A stretch of DNA of 64,000 nucleotides, taken from NCBI GenBank assembly GCA_013298625.1, contig JAAFIF010000048.1:1-64000 (forward strand), given 5' to 3'. The notes under the pieces were generated by a model. The model saw nothing but the letters and a program-made list of their open reading frames with translations. It had not been told where the DNA came from and did no database searches. Shown here in pieces: positions 62,313-64,000 of this stretch (positions within the stretch are counted from its first letter, which is position 1; every line of letters begins with the position of its first letter). The translations under genes were made by a program, and so were the position numbers. The DNA is from Myxococcales bacterium (lineage in GTDB: Bacteria; Myxococcota_A; Polyangia; Polyangiales; Ga0077539).

Positions 62313-63557
62313 TCACGCGCCGTCGTCGGGCTCTCGATCTTCGGCGCGAACATCGGCGTTGAACGCGCCGGCCTGCACCGCGTTGGCGCCGTCGTAGCGC
62401 TCGAACAAGAAGTATCGCCCCCACGTCTGGTGAGGCTCGCCGCGATAGCGCGGCAGCGGCACGGTCACGTCGCAGATCGAATCGCGGGTGCGCGGGAGCG
62501 GCGTTCGGCCGCAAAACACCTGTCCGTCGAAGAACTCGACCGTCCCGTGATTGGCGTGGCGACACTCGACGCAAGGCCCTGCGCGCTTGCTCGCGACGAA
62601 GACGTACTCGGGCTTCGCTGGCGCTGGGGCGCTCTCTGAGACCGCGATCGACGCCGCGGTCGATGCGACCGTCGCCTCAAAAGCGTCGCTCGAACGCGCA
62701 GCCACCGCGGTCGACGGCGCTGCGCTGCCGGTCGAGACCGCGCCGTCGTCGCGCGGCTCGGGCTCGAGGTCGAGCGCTGCGAGTTTGCCGACGATGCGCA
62801 GGTAGCGATCGAGGTCGGGGCCCTTCTCGACCCATGAAGACCACGCGCGCTCGAAGGTCACGAGGGTGCGTCCCCAGTCGTCCGTGATCGTGACGTCGAG
62901 CGGCGCGTGCAGGCCAAGCCCCGGAATCTCGAGCGGCCCCGCAATACCCAGGACCCCGCGTCGCTCGAAGGGGCGCACGTCCGAGGCGCGATCGATCACG
63001 AGCGCGGCGTCGAGCGTCGGAGCGAACGCCGCCAGCACGCGGACGCTCGACCACTCGACGGTCTCGTCGACGAGCAGCGCTTCGAGCGCGGCGCCGTCGA
63101 TGCGCAGCGGCGCGTGACTCACCTTGGGCCCCGCAGACCGGGCAGCGACGCGCACGCCGGGAGGCGCGTCGGGCACCACGAGGAGATGCACCTCGCGCTC
63201 GATCACCTCGTCGCGAACAGCGTCGCGTGGGCCAACGAGCACTTCGATCGCGAGCAGCTCGATCTCGCTGGCGAGCACATCGACGATGCGCTGCGCCTCC
63301 CGCCAGCGGCCCCGCGCTCGCTCGGGCGCTTCGGCCCACTCGCGTCCCACAAAACGCTCGATCGCACCCTGATCGTCGACAAAGACTCGCATCGCGTCGC
63401 TCGCTCTCCACCGGTCCGCCGCTTCGCCGTCGGACTGGCGTTGGTACGCAAGGTAGCGCGCCACGCGCAACAGACACGCTCGACGAGACCGGCTTCGGTG
63501 AAGGCCCTCGAGCGCGCTGCGTACGTGCGCGCTGACCTTCGCGTCTCTCGACCGCAT
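62313..63557 (-). CDS. hypothetical protein with C-terminal Cys cluster
   Basis: The 414-residue cytosolic protein has a charged helical N-terminus, a beta-rich middle (VRVLAAFAPTLDAALVIDRA, LGLHAPLDVTITDDWGRTLV) and an Ala/Ser-rich linker near 290-325. A C-terminal segment follows with CVECRHANHG, QVFCGRTPLP and SICDVTV, a possible zinc-binding cluster. No family is recognised. It converges with the VCBS lipoprotein, 18 bp away. The ATG at 63557 is the longest start; a later Met would remove about 54 Arg-rich residues. Confidence 0.6.
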   Translation of the reverse strand: MRSRDAKVSAHVRSALEGLHRSRSRRACLLRVARYLAYQRQSDGEAADRWRASDAMRVFVDDQGAIERFVGREWAEAPERARGRWREAQRIVDVLASEIELLAIEVLVGPRDAVRDEVIEREVHLLVVPDAPPGVRVAARSAGPKVSHAPLRIDGAALEALLVDETVEWSSVRVLAAFAPTLDAALVIDRASDVRPFERRGVLGIAGPLEIPGLGLHAPLDVTITDDWGRTLVTFERAWSSWVEKGPDLDRYLRIVGKLAALDLEPEPRDDGAVSTGSAAPSTAVAARSSDAFEATVASTAASIAVSESAPAPAKPEYVFVASKRAGPCVECRHANHGTVEFFDGQVFCGRTPLPRTRDSICDVTVPLPRYRGEPHQTWGRYFLFERYDGANAVQAGAFNADVRAEDREPDDGA

Positions 63558-63727
63558 CGCTTCGCCGGCACTGCTACCGTGACGCCCCCGACGTCGCGCA
63601 GTGAAACCCCCAGCAGCGCTGGGCCTTCGCTATCGCGTACAACCTCGGGGGGCTCTGGCCACACGTCCACGACGCCAATCCGACAGGGCCTCCGCCCCGA
63701 AGAGTTCTTGCTGTCCATCGAGCGTCG

Positions 63728-63952
63728 ATGGGCTGCGTCGCGACCGACCAGAACGAGCTCGTGTTCTGCAGCGCAGAGCAGCAACGAGAGACGACGGTCT
63801 CGTGCGCAGGGTGGTTGTCGTCGGGAGAGCTCGTGACGGGGTCTCGCTTCTCGACGCAGGCGAAGCACCTCGCGCTCTCGAGGTCGCTCGGCCGAATCAT
63901 GGTCGCGACGCTCGAAGCAGCGACGGTCGAATCGGGCGCTCGCGAGCGATGA
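63728..63952 (+). CDS. small orphan protein
   Basis: The 74-residue frame has gene-like codon bias (high GC at third positions) and a plausible composition, with Cys, Thr and Ser (FCSAEQQRETTVSCAGW). No known family is recognised and there is no signal peptide. It may be an incomplete view of a gene whose regulatory region lies at 63558-63727, which otherwise holds no convincing gene. Confidence 0.4.
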   Translation: MGCVATDQNELVFCSAEQQRETTVSCAGWLSSGELVTGSRFSTQAKHLALSRSLGRIMVATLEAATVESGARER

Positions 63953-64000
63953 CCGCGTGAACGCTCTGTGACGCGGCCACAGCGCGACCGCAGTGAGAAT

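Overview
The window is high-GC DNA that reads like a myxobacterium, probably a Polyangiales/Sandaracinaceae-type member of the Myxococcota. That assignment is inferred from gene content: a MYXO-CTERM sorting tail, MopE-like Cys/Asp repeats, FG-GAP (VCBS) repeat lipoproteins, RCC1 and formylglycine-enzyme-like lipoproteins, and about 17 lipobox proteins, many with Asp/Ala-rich spacers. No rRNA, tRNA, CRISPR array, transposase, prophage or replication origin was found. This is an accessory/cell-surface chromosome segment with few housekeeping genes.

Layout. 1-860: a 51-bp tandem repeat array and gene-free DNA. 861-4218: small lipoprotein, PAQR/hemolysin III membrane protein, metallophosphoesterase, and a propeller/TPR-like protein. 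4228-8178 (minus): a two-gene surface module of a large M15-peptidase/MopE/FG-GAP/MYXO-CTERM protein, broken by a frameshift in a CG run, translationally coupled to a LamG lipoprotein. 8344-12348: an isoprenoid-synthase-like gene, two ArsA/Get3-type ATPases and an unknown gene in one apparent operon. 12384-20662: NTF2-like, zinc-finger, ATP-grasp, methyltransferase, FadL-like porin, then a MocR-DUF3052-like-GIY-YIG operon. 20829-27134: a Thr/Pro-repeat lipoprotein followed by a 93-bp tandem palindromic repeat, GST, beta-helix lipoprotein, NAD-binding protein, and the MEMO/AMMECR1 pair. 27184-27827: a gene-free island built from nested inverted repeats, one 52-nt module of which also occurs at 208-259.

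27937-41657: surface proteins, a TPR lipoprotein, an enoyl-CoA hydratase/ceramide-glucosyltransferase-like pair, two large FG-GAP lipoproteins, and a [4Fe-4S] activase-like protein translationally coupled to an unknown protein. 41825-47381: lipoprotein/barrel pair, pseudo-receiver protein, a divergent hydrolase/acyltransferase pair with palindromes between them, and a PD-(D/E)XK/Rpn-like protein with a 12-bp coding repeat. 47417-51599: two tandem Cys-rich paralogues and an FG-GAP lipoprotein. 51892-63952: a zinc-ribbon pair, formylglycine-enzyme-like and RCC1 lipoproteins, a three-gene cytochrome-c-like/barrel/VCBS operon, and hypotheticals.

The genes most likely to work together are those with stop/start overlaps: the M15/LamG pair, the paired ArsA ATPases, MEMO-AMMECR1, the activase pair, and the cytochrome-like/barrel pair. 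The window's main theme is building and decorating the outer envelope. Its main structural novelty is the family of palindromic and tandem non-coding repeats.
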